NCBI GenBank assembly: GCA_002317115.1 | Contig: DCIP01000075.1 | Coordinates: forward strand, 1 to 16,277 | DNA: 16,277 nucleotides | Origin: Candidatus Scybalocola fimicaballi | GTDB taxonomy: Bacteria; Bacteroidota; Bacteroidia; Bacteroidales; Paludibacteraceae | Direction: 5' to 3' | In this document: one piece after another, positions 1-8,600 of the stretch | How the letters are laid out: each line of letters begins with the position of its first letter | How positions within the stretch are numbered: the first letter of the stretch is position 1 | The notes under the pieces: generated by a model | Database searches by the model: none | What the model saw: only the letters and a program-made list of their open reading frames with translations | Told to the model about the DNA's origin: nothing | Made by a program: the position numbers and the translations under genes

Positions 1-27
1 GCTATGGCACCATTCAGCAACTCTCAT
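1..27 (-). CDS. Possible 5' end of a gene running off the left edge
   Basis: On the minus strand an ATG at 27-25 opens a frame of nine codons (MRVAEWCHS) that is still open at the window edge. Its support comes from position: a good Bacteroidetes-type promoter lies just upstream at 43-74, with 15 nt between its -7 element and this ATG, similar to the other promoter-start distances in this window. Nine residues are too few to assign a family. The true start could instead lie further left, in which case this stretch is leader. Confidence 0.35.
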
Positions 28-42
28 TTTTGAATTGCGATG

Positions 43-74
43 CAAAAGTATACTTTATTCGCATCTTCACCAAA
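43..74 (-). promoter_or_regulatory. Bacteroidetes-type promoter reading off the left edge
   Basis: Read on the minus strand, TTTG (74-71) is followed by a 20-nt spacer and then TACTTTTG (50-43). This matches the Bacteroidetes primary sigma factor pattern of a -33 TTTG and a -7 TAnnTTTG at the expected distance. It points left, away from the EEP gene, so it should drive a gene that begins at or beyond position 27. Confidence 0.6.
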
Positions 75-109
75 CAAAATCCGATAAATTTTAAAACTTT
101 TTTCTTATC

Positions 110-1249
110 TTATTGTTTGACAGAAAATTGCACTATGCTTGGATAATGGTCAGAATACGGCACTTTTCGTCTTTCATACCTCAAACAATCAAATCCAGTA
201 GTTTCATAAAGGACATGGTCTATGCAGAAATAGAACGGTGCCTCACGAAATGTATAATTGTACCCCCATCCTAATTCCTCATTTGCCACACTCAACCTCT
301 CACCTTTTATCTTATTGTAAACATAAGAGACAGGCACATCGTTGAAGTCTCCACAAACAATCACCTTGTTCTTGGTAATCGAAATCACACTGTCAATTTC
401 ATTCGCCATCTGCTCACGAATAATATAATTATTGGAGACTTTCTTGTCAAGCGTATGCATTTTTTCCTTCACTTTATCTACCTTCTGACCATGACGCAGA
501 CTGTCTATCTCCTGCTTGTCCACAGTTGTGATATGGTTGCTCGCCAAATGCGCGTTGATCACACGTATCGTATCGTTTCCAATGACAATATCCGAATAAA
601 TAGCTTTGTTACTGCCATTTCCCATACTTGCCATTCTACTTTTGACAATCTTATACTTTGAGAATATGACGACGCTGTTGAAATTCAAATCCTTGTCGCC
701 TACCGTAGTATACGGATAGTTCTTAATCACCTTCTTGAACGCTTCGTTTTTCTCAGCTCTTTGAGTCACATACTCCTGGAGACAGACAATATCAAAATCC
801 TCCAGTTTTATCAAGTCGGCCACTCCAGTCGCCGAATCATCGACATATCGGAATGCCCCAACATTATATGTCAAGAGTTTGAATTTCTTGGCATTCGCGT
901 CGACTTGGGGTTCGGAAAAATTTATTGGGAAAGTGTCAAGCATTATTGGAATGCAAATCAATGTGGGAAGGAGAAGCAACAGATGTCGCCATGCCCCAAA
1001 GATAAGCAACACTACAACCCATATTATATATACAACAAGAATCACAGGGAATGCCAATCCGACGTAGGCGATAGGCATGAAGTCAGAAGGAGCAACAAAC
1101 CTACATGCCCAAGCTCCGAGCATAGCAAGGAGAACGAGCAACGTCGGCACAAGAAGCACCACGCCTTTTAACGTGGAGAACAACCTTTTAGTTTTCTCCC
1201 ATATTACGCAAAAAATCTCTCTCCGTAGCTGATAAAGAGTCATATCCAC
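110..1249 (-). CDS. Membrane-anchored endonuclease/exonuclease/phosphatase family protein
   Basis: 379 residues. The first ~105 residues hold three hydrophobic segments (about 28-50, 58-86, 87-105). A soluble EEP-fold domain (about 120-379) follows, probably on the outer face of the inner membrane. The metal-dependent phosphodiesterase motifs are all present: LTYNV (Asn129), CLQEY (Glu159), NAHLAS (His234), GDFNDVP (Asp301, Asn303) and the final SDHYP (Asp367, His368). EEP proteins cleave phosphodiester or phosphomonoester bonds in nucleic acids, lipids or sugar phosphates; the substrate cannot be told here. It is the last gene of a minus-strand operon after two rhomboids and overlaps the preceding gene by 62 bp. 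The start at 1249 (or Met3 at 1243) is preferred because the next Met, residue 43, lies inside the first membrane segment. No clear terminator follows the TAA stop. Confidence 0.88.
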   Translation of the reverse strand: MDMTLYQLRREIFCVIWEKTKRLFSTLKGVVLLVPTLLVLLAMLGAWACRFVAPSDFMPIAYVGLAFPVILVVYIIWVVVLLIFGAWRHLLLLLPTLICIPIMLDTFPINFSEPQVDANAKKFKLLTYNVGAFRYVDDSATGVADLIKLEDFDIVCLQEYVTQRAEKNEAFKKVIKNYPYTTVGDKDLNFNSVVIFSKYKIVKSRMASMGNGSNKAIYSDIVIGNDTIRVINAHLASNHITTVDKQEIDSLRHGQKVDKVKEKMHTLDKKVSNNYIIREQMANEIDSVISITKNKVIVCGDFNDVPVSYVYNKIKGERLSVANEELGWGYNYTFREAPFYFCIDHVLYETTGFDCLRYERRKVPYSDHYPSIVQFSVKQ

Positions 1250-2042
1250 TGATTTTTATCTTATCCAAAATATCATCAAGCAATTCCTTCTCCGTCTTGA
1301 TTCGGAAATCAGGATTCTGGTAGGCGACCTTAAACTTTGATTGTTTCTTCCTTGAAAATTTGTCGGCAATGTTCCAAATCCACGTTGTGATATTTATTCT
1401 TTTATTTTTTAGAAGCCACGCAAACAAGGCTCCTGTAACGATCCCTCCTATATGGGCAAACTGCCCCGCCCAATTAGCTCCGAGCATGTTCAACAACGAG
1501 ATCACCACATACACCACAGCAATCCACTTCAGCTTGACTCTTCCTATCAAAGTCAGGTAGATCTCATAATTTGGAGCATAGACAGCAGGTGCCATAATCA
1601 ACGCCATGACCGAAGCAGAACATCCGCAAAGCACTCCTTTCGCCTCAACCCCTGCATTCTCCACCGCAAATGAGGCTATAAAAAATAGCCCTCCTGTTAT
1701 TGCCGCCAACAGATACAGGCCCAACAGATCACGCGTTGAAAAAAATTCCTTAAATAATTTGCCTGCCATTGCAAGCAGCAAAATATTAATTATAAAATGG
1801 ATGAAATCTGTATGGATGAATGCATAAGTGACTATCTGCCAAGGATGAGTCAACACATGCCAAGCTGACGAAGAGATGCAAAACCATTCATAAAACCATT
1901 TCATACCCACTGGTGCAAAAATGGCTATGGTGGATAGCACACAGACGGCGACAAACACAACACAGTTGATGGCCATCAACCATGTGAGCGAATCTCCACG
2001 TCGGAGCATCTCTTTTATTTCGTCGAAAATCCCGGTCTCCAC
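1188..2042 (-). CDS. Rhomboid family intramembrane serine protease with C-terminal tail domain
   Basis: 284 residues with about six membrane helices between residues 20 and 211. The rhomboid signature is complete: His77, His82 and Asn86 (H-x4-H-x3-N) in the second helix region, GCSA with catalytic Ser142, and AHIGG with catalytic His197. Rhomboids cut membrane-protein substrates within or next to the membrane. After the last helix there is a basic linker (RKKQSK) and a ~40-residue helical tail containing ILDKIKISGYDSLSATERDF. This resembles the short cytoplasmic tail (DUF6576-like, from memory) found on many Bacteroidetes rhomboids. It is the middle gene of the operon: it starts 10 bp after the stop of the first rhomboid, and its 3' end overlaps the EEP gene by 62 bp. 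Substrates are unknown. Confidence 0.9.
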   Translation of the reverse strand: METGIFDEIKEMLRRGDSLTWLMAINCVVFVAVCVLSTIAIFAPVGMKWFYEWFCISSSAWHVLTHPWQIVTYAFIHTDFIHFIINILLLAMAGKLFKEFFSTRDLLGLYLLAAITGGLFFIASFAVENAGVEAKGVLCGCSASVMALIMAPAVYAPNYEIYLTLIGRVKLKWIAVVYVVISLLNMLGANWAGQFAHIGGIVTGALFAWLLKNKRINITTWIWNIADKFSRKKQSKFKVAYQNPDFRIKTEKELLDDILDKIKISGYDSLSATERDFLRNMGEN

Positions 2043-2052
2043 TTTGCCTTAA

Positions 2053-2841
2053 TTACATCAATCCTCCGTTGCTTATCTCTCCTTTTTTCTTCCAATAAGC
2101 GATCAAGATAAAGCCAAATAGCATTCCTCCAATGTGAGCCAAATGGGCAACTCCTGCGTCCAATCCGCGGAACTCAAGGTACACTTCCAATAATGCGTAG
2201 CCAATCACAACATATTTAGCCTTTACAGGAATTGGAATAAACATTATAAACAATGGTATGTTTGGGAAAATCATTCCGAAAGCCAACAATATACCATACA
2301 CCGCACCGGAAGCTCCGACTGTTGTAGGACGGCACAAAATAGAGTCGGAATACTCTTTCCATTGCTCCATAGAACGCATCTCTATATGGTCGACTATATA
2401 CGACGATGTCTGAAGAGTGCCGTCTGCGGCTCTCTCCGCAATCTCTCCCGTAATGACCTCCAGTTGCTTGAGCATAGGCCAGAAATCATACATCCAAGCT
2501 AATTCTTGCACAATCGCAGCCCCAACGCCACAGAATGAGTAGAAAATAATGAACTTCTTTGAACCCATCACTCGCTCCAACATCGGTCCGAACATAAATA
2601 GTGTGAACATGTTGAATATGACGTGTGTCCAATCCAACGAATGTAGGAACATGTATGTGAAGAGCTGTGCCGGATGGAATGCCGAACTTTCGAAATAGTG
2701 TAGAGAAAAATAAGAATACCAATCAAAACTTGGTTGCACCTTGTGAGAAACAGTCGCAGCAAGAGCAATCAAAATGTTGATTATTAACAAATTTCGTGTC
2801 ACCGCAATAGACGGATCGTTGAAAAAATTTCGTTCATTCAT
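2053..2841 (-). CDS. Rhomboid family intramembrane serine protease
   Basis: 262 residues, first gene of the minus-strand operon. Conserved rhomboid residues are His67, His73 and Asn77 in helix 2, GASG with catalytic Ser178, and AHIGG with catalytic His236. A hydrophilic insertion of about 55 residues (117-172) sits between the third helix and the serine helix. From memory such a loop is common in Bacteroidetes members of this subfamily. The second rhomboid follows directly but differs: it lacks the long loop and has a C-terminal tail, so the two are related but distinct proteases rather than a recent duplication. A TAATTTTG promoter element lies 22 nt upstream of the ATG. Confidence 0.9.
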   Translation of the reverse strand: MNERNFFNDPSIAVTRNLLIINILIALAATVSHKVQPSFDWYSYFSLHYFESSAFHPAQLFTYMFLHSLDWTHVIFNMFTLFMFGPMLERVMGSKKFIIFYSFCGVGAAIVQELAWMYDFWPMLKQLEVITGEIAERAADGTLQTSSYIVDHIEMRSMEQWKEYSDSILCRPTTVGASGAVYGILLAFGMIFPNIPLFIMFIPIPVKAKYVVIGYALLEVYLEFRGLDAGVAHLAHIGGMLFGFILIAYWKKKGEISNGGLM

Positions 2842-2863
2842 ATAGGATGTCCTTAAATTTTCG

Positions 2864-2871
2864 CAAAATTA
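2864..2871 (-). promoter_or_regulatory. -7 element of the rhomboid/EEP operon promoter
   Basis: On the minus strand TAATTTTG (2871-2864) matches TAnnTTTG and lies 22 nt before the ATG of the first rhomboid. A clear TTTG at the -33 position is not seen, so the call rests on the -7 element and its spacing. It faces away from the protease promoter at 2915-2946. Confidence 0.5.
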
Positions 2872-2883
2872 GCAAATTCAATT

Positions 2884-2911
2884 AATAATGCATAATCCAT
2901 AATTCATAATT
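2884..2911. repeat. AT-rich heptamer repeats in the divergent promoter region
   Basis: Units of 7 bp run head to tail: AATAATG, CATAATC, CATAATT, CATAATT. The last is followed by ATG, making the palindrome CATAATTATG. They lie between the rhomboid -7 element and the -33 region of the protease promoter, so a change in unit number would alter the distance between the two divergent promoters. Confidence 0.6.
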
Positions 2912-2914
2912 ATG

Positions 2915-2946
2915 TGTGACAATTCCATTATTTCAAATTATCTTTG
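2915..2946 (+). promoter_or_regulatory. Promoter of the secreted protease gene
   Basis: TATCTTTG (2939-2946) is an exact TAnnTTTG -7 element. TGTG (2915-2918), one mismatch from TTTG, lies 20 nt upstream at the -33 position. The GTG start at 2964 follows 17 nt after the element. This fixes the likely start codon, because an upstream GTG at 2916 would lie inside the promoter. Confidence 0.6.
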
Positions 2947-2963
2947 CAACAAACAAATTAATT

Positions 2964-5093
2964 GTGAATAGATTACTTTTCATATTTTCCATAATAATTG
3001 CGACGTTAAGCTTGCAATCCCACGCACAAATCAGTTTCGGTGGTTTGCCTTCCTCCACTTTGCAGACAAGGTCGTCGGTGTCTGTTCCTTCTATCTTCAT
3101 CTCTCCCGACACAACAATGGAGATTGAAGCCAACCAGTTTGCCTACCCCAACGAAGTGAATATCGACGTCGCTAAAGAGGCTGCAGCGTCAATCCTTGAA
3201 GATAAGATTATCTACCGTCTGCTTATCCATAGCGACTATGCGAAATCTATAAATCTGGTTTTCAATCCAATCACGCTTCCTTCTAAAGCGAAAATGTTTC
3301 TTTCCCGTCCCGACGGTGGGGAAATCTACGGAGCCTACACCAACGAATCATTTTCGGGAAATGTGTTTGCGACGACGCCGGTGTCTGGCGACAGTGTCAT
3401 GATTCAGTGTGAGGTGCCGATTTCTAACGCTGACTCATTCTCTGCCATAATAGAATCTGTCAACGTCGGATTCGAGGAATTGCGTCTACTGCCTAAACAC
3501 GGCTCAGCATCAGACTGCGAGACTGATGTGGTCTGCCAGAACTACGGTGTAGAGAATCAGAGTAGGGCTGCATGTCTCATCATTATCAACGGAATGCTAT
3601 ACTGCAGCGGTTCACTTGTCGCGACCTACGACAATGACGAAGCCTCCGAAGCATACGTGCTCACGTCCGCCCATTGTCTGAGAAACAACATGGATGAGTT
3701 CGACTCCAAGTTAGCCAACAAATCAATCTTCTACTTTGGCTACAGCTCTTCAGTATGCGAGACAAGTATTATAGGAAGCTACGAAAAATCCGTTTCCGGA
3801 AGCGACGTCGCAAGTTCACATCCAAGCAAAGATATGCTTTTGCTTAAACTATCGAAGCGTCCTCCCGTCGACTATATGACATACGAAAGCGGTTGGAATA
3901 TCGAGTTGGCTCCACGTGGTCCGGCAACATGCATTCATCACCCTAACGGCAATTTGATGAAAATAAGCATCAGCGACAACAATCCTTACGACTACTCCTA
4001 TAACATCAACGGCTTGGAGCCTAACAATCATTGGCTTGTCGACTCATGGGCCATAGGTATCACAGAACGAGGTTCGTCTGGAGCTCCACTTTACGATAAC
4101 AACGGATTGATTATCGGAGCATTGTCTGGAGGGGCATCTCAATGCAACAAAAGGGGTGGCGACAAATTCTGGCGTCTCAACAACGTGTGGGATGACTACA
4201 CTTCTCAACCATCCAAACTTTCGTCTGTGCTCGATCCGTTGTCGACCGGAATAATGAGGTTGAATGGCAAAGATTCATACGAGCGACGTTGCTATTCATT
4301 AAAAAACTATGATAAATTTTCTGAAGTAACAGAGACATACAAAGATGGATATGGTTACGCATCCGGCACCAACAGTATTGGAATTGAAGAGTTTGCCGAA
4401 AAATTCACATCAGACTATTCATCAACGGAGATTCACGGTGTCTCCTTCTCTCCAATATTAGGAACATACGACGCCAACAAACCAGTATATTTAAGAATCT
4501 ACACTGGAGACAACAAACCGGAAACCATTGTTTACGAGTCTGTTGTGAAAATAACAGCAAATGAATTTACAAGGATTGGAGCAATCTCCAGCAACGTCAC
4601 CAACTGGTCGTACAAAGAGAACTACATCAGATTGGATTCTGTGGTGACAGTGGGCAATACCTTCTTCGTCTCATTCTACACCGACTATAAGGATGTAAAA
4701 TTCGCACTGCTTACAGCCTCATCGGATAACCACACTGCATATTTCAAACAGAACGGAGACTGGGAGTCTTTTGAAACCCATCCCTTTGGCAACGACGTTG
4801 GAAGCCTGCTCATAAACGCAGTGGTGAGGGATGCGAACGGATCGGGAGTCAAAAATATCCCAAACGGCGATACTGATGACGACAACTATATCACCGTCTA
4901 CCCTAATCCTGCAAAAGATCAAATCCATATCAAATGTCCGGATGAGATCAAAGAGATCAAGATATTCAATTCGGTGGGAAAGATGGAATCCAACATTCAC
5001 GGATTAGACATAAAAGGGTTGCCAAACGGCATATATTCATTGGAAATCTCAACCAACAAAGGCAAATATCACACAAAATTCATCAAAGAATAA
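2964..5093 (+). CDS. Secreted trypsin/Lys-C-like serine protease with type A T9SS sorting domain
   Basis: 709 residues from the GTG at 2964. The frame also runs back to a GTG at 2916, but that would sit in the promoter and add 16 unlikely residues before the signal peptide. From 2964 the protein begins MNRLLFIFS and ends its signal peptide at SHA before Gln22. A pro-region (about 22-190) precedes a chymotrypsin-fold protease with the triad TSAHC (His237), KDMLLL (Asp290) and GSSGAP (Ser372). Several cysteines, such as CETDVVC and AACLIIINGMLYC, resemble Bacteroidetes lysyl endopeptidase relatives. A beta-rich segment follows. The last ~70 residues, with VYPNPAKD, IFNSVGK and LPNGIYSL, form a type A sorting domain, so the protein should cross the outer membrane through the type IX secretion system. 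Substrate specificity (Lys versus other) cannot be decided by eye. The next gene begins 91 bp downstream. Confidence 0.88.
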   Translation: MNRLLFIFSIIIATLSLQSHAQISFGGLPSSTLQTRSSVSVPSIFISPDTTMEIEANQFAYPNEVNIDVAKEAAASILEDKIIYRLLIHSDYAKSINLVFNPITLPSKAKMFLSRPDGGEIYGAYTNESFSGNVFATTPVSGDSVMIQCEVPISNADSFSAIIESVNVGFEELRLLPKHGSASDCETDVVCQNYGVENQSRAACLIIINGMLYCSGSLVATYDNDEASEAYVLTSAHCLRNNMDEFDSKLANKSIFYFGYSSSVCETSIIGSYEKSVSGSDVASSHPSKDMLLLKLSKRPPVDYMTYESGWNIELAPRGPATCIHHPNGNLMKISISDNNPYDYSYNINGLEPNNHWLVDSWAIGITERGSSGAPLYDNNGLIIGALSGGASQCNKRGGDKFWRLNNVWDDYTSQPSKLSSVLDPLSTGIMRLNGKDSYERRCYSLKNYDKFSEVTETYKDGYGYASGTNSIGIEEFAEKFTSDYSSTEIHGVSFSPILGTYDANKPVYLRIYTGDNKPETIVYESVVKITANEFTRIGAISSNVTNWSYKENYIRLDSVVTVGNTFFVSFYTDYKDVKFALLTASSDNHTAYFKQNGDWESFETHPFGNDVGSLLINAVVRDANGSGVKNIPNGDTDDDNYITVYPNPAKDQIHIKCPDEIKEIKIFNSVGKMESNIHGLDIKGLPNGIYSLEISTNKGKYHTKFIKE

Positions 5094-5130
5094 CGCTGAT
5101 TAGTTGATTTTTAGTATTTTTACGCACATA

Positions 5131-5146
5131 ACGCACGGACGTGCGT
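5131..5146. repeat. Short perfect palindrome upstream of the small exported protein
   Basis: ACGCACG and CGTGCGT flank GA, giving a 7-bp perfect hairpin followed by CTCTC. It lies between the protease stop and the ATG at 5185. There is no T-run behind it, so it is not a typical terminator. It resembles one arm of the GAGACGCAC/GTGCGTCTC type extragenic palindromes seen in several bacterial genomes; that link is from memory. Confidence 0.5.
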
Positions 5147-5184
5147 CTCTCAAACGCATTAATAACATAAATAATAGGGATAGT

Positions 5185-5622
5185 ATGAAAAGACTGACTA
5201 CAATATTCGCCATCTTACTTGCGGGATTGGCAGCACATGCAGAAGTTGCGACTGAATCATTCACAAGAGTGATGAATCCAGTGTACGCTAAAAATTTCGC
5301 AGAGAAGCCCGTGCAGATCGACGCGGAGTTTTACCAACTCGGATTGCCTAAATTCTACCGTATTCCACCATTCATGAAAGAGGGCTACTGCATCTTCCAG
5401 TGCACTCGTATTGGAGGCAAAGAGAGCGAGTTGAGCACTCTCAACGGTGAAGTGTACGGAGAGGTTTTCTTGATTGAGGAGTCGAGAAAGGCAGAAGTCG
5501 AATCTCTTGCAAAAGGCTCAAAGCTAACAATCATCGGCAAAACTAAGTCTTACGCCAATCCTTTGGCATTCGGCAAAGAAGAAGTTTATTTTATTGTAGA
5601 GTCTATCTCTCCAATCAAGTAA
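5185..5622 (+). CDS. Small exported protein of unknown function
   Basis: 145 residues from the ATG at 5185, preceded by AGGGA at a suitable distance. The frame is open further upstream to 5104, but that extension (MIFSIFTHITHG...) covers the palindrome and lacks features. From 5185 there is a clear signal peptide, MKRLTTIFAILLAGLAAHA, with likely cleavage after AHA. The mature ~126 residues alternate polar and hydrophobic stretches as a small beta-rich domain would, with two cysteines (CIFQC) and no lipobox or membrane segment after the signal. I do not recognise a family. It lies 4 bp before the large adhesin gene and is surely co-transcribed with it. A role as a periplasmic partner of that protein is possible but only inferred from position. 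Confidence 0.75.
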   Translation: MKRLTTIFAILLAGLAAHAEVATESFTRVMNPVYAKNFAEKPVQIDAEFYQLGLPKFYRIPPFMKEGYCIFQCTRIGGKESELSTLNGEVYGEVFLIEESRKAEVESLAKGSKLTIIGKTKSYANPLAFGKEEVYFIVESISPIK

Positions 5623-5626
5623 CTAA

Positions 5627-8600
5627 ATGAAATTCAACTTGGAATTAGCAAAATACATTCTTTCTATGGCAATGTTAGCCGGCGTAACCACTACGCTGGC
5701 TGAGCCCATATTCAATGTATACAGCAATTCCAACCGTGACAAAACCGGCAATTACTATCTCTGCGACCAGCATAACACAGGAGACCTCCGTATTGTGGCC
5801 ACCAATATGGATTCCGAAAATATCGGCAATATCAATGTCGAGATATACACAAGCGCGTCAGACGTAGGCAACTCTTCCAAAGCTGTCGCAACCTACACAA
5901 ATGAGGCTCCAAGCGACATCAACTTCACCGTAGAGAGATCTGAGATCAACCCTGGCAATCAAAAGACTCAGTCGCAGACCTATTACGTGAAGATCACTCC
6001 AGCCGACGGAAGTGCCGGCAGCTGGACCGAGGAGATCACATTCGACGCCATTCACGTTAACGACGTCACTCCTCCAAAAATTGAGCCATACTGCTCGGGA
6101 AACATGCCTGCCTCCGCCAACAATTTCATCATGCAGCACATGTCGAGCAACTACCATTGGTATGATGCCAACGACAATCCAATAGGTATGCTTGAGTTTC
6201 TTCGTGTTAGCGCATTGCCTGAAGGCAACCACCTCTACAAAATGCAAGTGAAACAAGGTAGTTGCTACAGTATGGGTATTGAGATTATTCTTCCCGTAAT
6301 GGGCAACAGTGCGCCCCACCTCAACCAGTCGTATGTGACCTACACATCCGCCGACATTTCAAATGGAGCCTACACGAAAAGCATTTATGAACAGGCTATG
6401 GCAAGTTTTGGCACTGAACTTGTGGATAATCCCAACAACTGCGATCTCAAATGGAAAGATAAGTCTGGCAACGTAATCTCCAATTTCGACTCGTATATTC
6501 CACCAGTGCCAACTACTTTTGGAACTACTATCGACCAGTATACAGTGACAAAAGACTGCGGTTGCGGTGCGGCATACAAAACAGCCACACTTTATCTTCT
6601 CAGATATGTGGTGCCGACACCAAAGGTGGACAATAAGGAGTTTTGCGTGGATGATCCACGTGCGACCGACGGATTCGACGCCATTATCGGTTTGACTGAC
6701 GAGCCAACAGAGTCGGCAAACAACTATATACTTGAGTTCAGCAAAAATCCAGATATGAGCGACGCTACTGCGTTAACCGCAGGAGCAACCCATTTCGATT
6801 ACGCCTTCGATGCCTCAACTGCAGGCACAACAACCTATTACGTCCGCCAACAACAGGTCTCAAGCAAAGAGTATAGCGAGGTGGTACCATTTGATGTGGT
6901 AGTGAAACAGCCAGAAGCACCCGTTATAAAAGATGTCAACATCTGTGCCAACACAATCAAGACGCTTCCATTATCTGTTGGAAACCAAGAAAATATAATT
7001 TGGAAAGACTCGAAAGATGATATCATCTCTGGTATCATCTCAACCGAAATACGTGGTGATATATCTCTCAACGCTCAACAGTTTGAGCTTGTCAACGGAA
7101 AACAATGTCTGAGCCAAGCAACAACAGTCGTTATTCATGCCGACTCGCTCGACGTCGCAATATCCGGTGACAAAATACTGTTGCCAGGCCAGACAGGTAA
7201 AGCCGAACTTGCTATAAAGGGTAGCGAGAATGCCAAAGTGGTTTGGAGCTGCAACGTCTCTGATGCCATCGTAGGCGATGCTGACAAAAATGAGGTAAAC
7301 ATCAAAATGGGAGCATCCAACGTGACGCTGACAGCCACTGTGACTGACGGAGTCTGCTCTCAATCAGTAGACTGGACAATAAGTGCGGATCTATTCCAAT
7401 GTCCAGCCCCCTCTGCGGACGACATCACGCTCTGCCTCAACGATCCCCACGCGGCAGACGGTTTTGACGCAAACATCACTCTTGAAAACAACTCCGACAG
7501 CAAGTCGAACTATACTTTAAGCGTAAGCCCTAATGCCAGCATGAGCAGAGCCACAACTCTTGCTCCCGGCGAAACACATTTCGACTACGCTTTCGACGCT
7601 TCTGAAGTGGGAATCCAAACAGTCTATATCCAGCAGACAGAGATAACTCGTAACTTGACGAGTGCGATAATACCGGTAAAAATCACTGTCGGACAGCCGA
7701 CAATTCCGTCAACAACAACGACTGCCATCTGCCTCAACAACCAAACTGAGGTCATGCTGTCGGAATTAAGTTCGGACGCCAATTTACAATGGTTTGACGC
7801 AAACAAAAGCGAGTTAACCTCAACCGCAAGTTTCAACAAGAGTGGCACACACCCACTCTACGTCAAACGATATGAGATAGTGAACGGAGAGAAATGTTGG
7901 AGCGAACTGACATCCGTTAATGTCACCGCTGATTCTATCGGCATCAAGGTAAATGGAGACAACCATCTCTGCCCAAATAGTGAAGGAAAAGTGACGATTG
8001 AAGGCACAACAGCCTCGTTTGTCCGCATACAATGGGATAGCGACTACCCTAATTCAATATCAAACGCCTCAGCACCTACCGTCGACGTGAAGATGAGCAA
8101 CAGCGACTTGACTCTTAGTTACACCGTGACATCAGGTGTCTGCAAAACCACAGGCACATGGGAAATCACCGTCGGCACAGGCAAAGTGGCAGGAAAAATC
8201 CAGTTCACAGAGGGAAGCAAAACACGCAATTTCAACAAACTGGAAAATACCCAATTCGTCAGTTGCGGAGGCAAAATATCAGTGGAGGCCACAATCGAAC
8301 ATACATCAACCGATTTCACTGTCTTGAAAGGCAGTCAGAAATTAGGAACATACTCATTTGCTGTCGACGTCGCAAAATTTGATGTTGAGGGAGCCGGCAC
8401 CTACACCGTCGTCTACTCAAACGATTGTGAGACATCATTCACTTTTGATGTGACAATTATAAACATCCAACCTGAGGTTAAGACAACCAAGTGGAGCAGC
8501 TGCTACGACGGATATATCGCCGCAGAGATAAGCAATGTGGATGGATGTAGCGTAGTATGGAAGAAAGACGGCACAGAAATAGCCAAAGAGACTAAAGCAT

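Noticed and set aside
455..1171. Plus-strand open frames at 455-661 and 761-1171
   Set aside because: They lie antisense within the EEP gene, show no family likeness, and have no promoter or ribosome site.
5104..5184. Upstream start for the small exported protein
   Set aside because: It would put ~27 odd residues, encoded by the palindrome region, in front of a clean signal peptide that begins at 5185 with AGGGA upstream.
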